A stretch of DNA of 14,978 bases. It comes from Verrucomicrobiota bacterium. Its GTDB lineage: Bacteria; Verrucomicrobiota; Verrucomicrobiia; Chthoniobacterales; UBA10450. The DNA lies in the NCBI GenBank assembly GCA_003219115.1, contig QHPN01000062.1, positions 1 to 14,978 on the forward strand, written 5' to 3'. The notes under the pieces were generated by a model. The model did not search any database and was not told the DNA's origin. It worked only from the letters and a program-made list of their open reading frames with translations. The position numbers were made by a program, and so were the translations under genes. Positions 14,479-14,978 of the stretch are shown in pieces (position 1 is the first letter of the stretch; every line of letters starts with the position of its first letter).

Positions 14479-14787
14479 ATGGAATCTCGGCGGCAGATGA
14501 AGGCGTGCGCTCGCGCTGGGATTAGCGTTTTGTGCGCCTTTTTTGTGGCGTTGACCCTGGCGAGTTCGCCGCAACTGCACGAAAAACTGCACAAGTCCAG
14601 GGCCCACCACGAGTGCGCCGCAACGTTGATCGCATCCGGTAATTGCGAGGACAGCGCGCCTCCTTCAGTCGCTCCGAAAAGCAATAATCTTCCGGTTTCG
14701 CCGGCGTTTTTGGCGAAGCGTTTTCAATTCGTTTTTGCGTCGGTTCCTTCTTCGGTCCAGGAACACGCACCGCCCGCGTCTCACTGA
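14479..14787 (+). CDS. Small exported His/Cys protein, copy 2
   Basis: This 102-aa paralogue of the protein at 11784 has a hydrophobic helix at about 13-29 (AGISVLCAFFVALTLAS). The motif residues are all kept: His34 and His38 (PQLHEKLH), His43, His44 and Cys46 (HHECAATL), Cys56 (SGNCE), then SPAFLAKRF and VPSSVQEHAPP. Only the spacer between the second His and the HH pair is one residue shorter. Two extra Cys (10 and 19) lie in or before the helix. ATG 14479 aligns with the start of copy 1, with 14497 as the in-frame alternative. It begins 102 nt after the TonB receptor stop and precedes another exported protein, mirroring copy 1 and the receptor. Confidence 0.8.
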   Translation: MESRRQMKACARAGISVLCAFFVALTLASSPQLHEKLHKSRAHHECAATLIASGNCEDSAPPSVAPKSNNLPVSPAFLAKRFQFVFASVPSSVQEHAPPASH

Positions 14788-14808
14788 CGCTTCGCGCGTC
14801 CGCGACGG

Positions 14809-14835
14809 GCTGCGCACTTGGTTTTGGTGCGCAGC
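14809..14835. other. Hairpin downstream of small protein copy 2
   Basis: GCTGCGCAC (14809-14817) and GTGCGCAGC (14827-14835) form a perfect 9-bp stem with a 9-nt loop, starting 21 nt after the stop codon. No T-run follows, so it may be a weak or factor-dependent terminator or an mRNA-stabilising element between this gene and the next. The first small-protein/receptor gap has no comparable stem. Confidence 0.5.
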
Positions 14836-14905
14836 GAATCTCACCGCGCGCTAATCGCTCGCATCCTCATCGGCGGGGTCCTTGCCGATACTAATCGATT
14901 TTTTA

Positions 14906-14978
14906 ATGACCAAATTTTTCTACAAAACTCTAATGACAACGCTGGTGGTGATCGCCTCCCACCAGGCTCTAGCGCAAC
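14906..14978 (+). CDS. Start of an exported protein, cut by the window end
   Basis: Only 24 codons are visible. They encode a signal peptide: a basic start (MTKFFYK), a hydrophobic core (LMTTLVVIA) and a signal peptidase I site (ALA before Q). The position relative to small protein copy 2, and the leader TTTTTTAATG before the start, mirror the TonB receptor at 12241 (TTTTAATG; signal ending AMA before Q). A second TonB-dependent receptor is therefore the likeliest product, but this is inference. Confidence 0.6.
   Translation, partial: MTKFFYKTLMTTLVVIASHQALAQ

Overview
The window looks like chromosomal DNA of a Gram-negative, fairly GC-rich bacterium. The best guess is a verrucomicrobial lineage (Chthoniobacterales or 'Udaeobacter'-like soil types). 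The outer-membrane TonB receptor, periplasmic and secreted proteins, the FN3 plus 'ADPVLxL...SNDNWRD' repeat protein, the palindromic 'TGTAGGGC...' intergenic elements and the scarcity of Shine-Dalgarno sequences support this. It is inference, not proof. I see no phage, IS transposase, CRISPR, tRNA or rRNA.

Layout. 1-2000: a periplasmic S41-peptidase-like protein that has lost both catalytic residues, followed 1 nt later by rnc (RNase III), then a long inverted repeat. 2015-3213 (minus strand): thiD, whose conserved N-terminus begins before any canonical start codon, and a one-cluster ferredoxin, separated by a double-hairpin repeat. 3339-5410 (plus): a tightly packed trio of a two-helix membrane protein, a TauE/SafE permease and a tandem universal-stress protein. 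5381-6151 (minus): trpC, overlapping the stress gene tail to tail and preceded immediately by a second double-hairpin repeat. 6252-7166 (plus): an MBL-fold hydrolase. 7282-10231 (minus): a membrane-anchored GH75 chitosanase-like protein with a TMEM14-like membrane protein directly upstream, then a secreted FN3/repeat protein.

10672-14978 (plus) is the most interesting part: a His-rich CDF metal exporter, a small His/Cys protein, a TonB-dependent receptor, a paralogue of the small protein, and the first 24 codons of another exported protein. The last four genes look like a duplicated unit [small His/Cys protein + exported protein]. With the CDF transporter next door, a metal-handling locus is plausible, with the small proteins as candidate periplasmic or membrane-tethered metal binders. 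The metal and the direction of the pathway cannot be read from the sequence.
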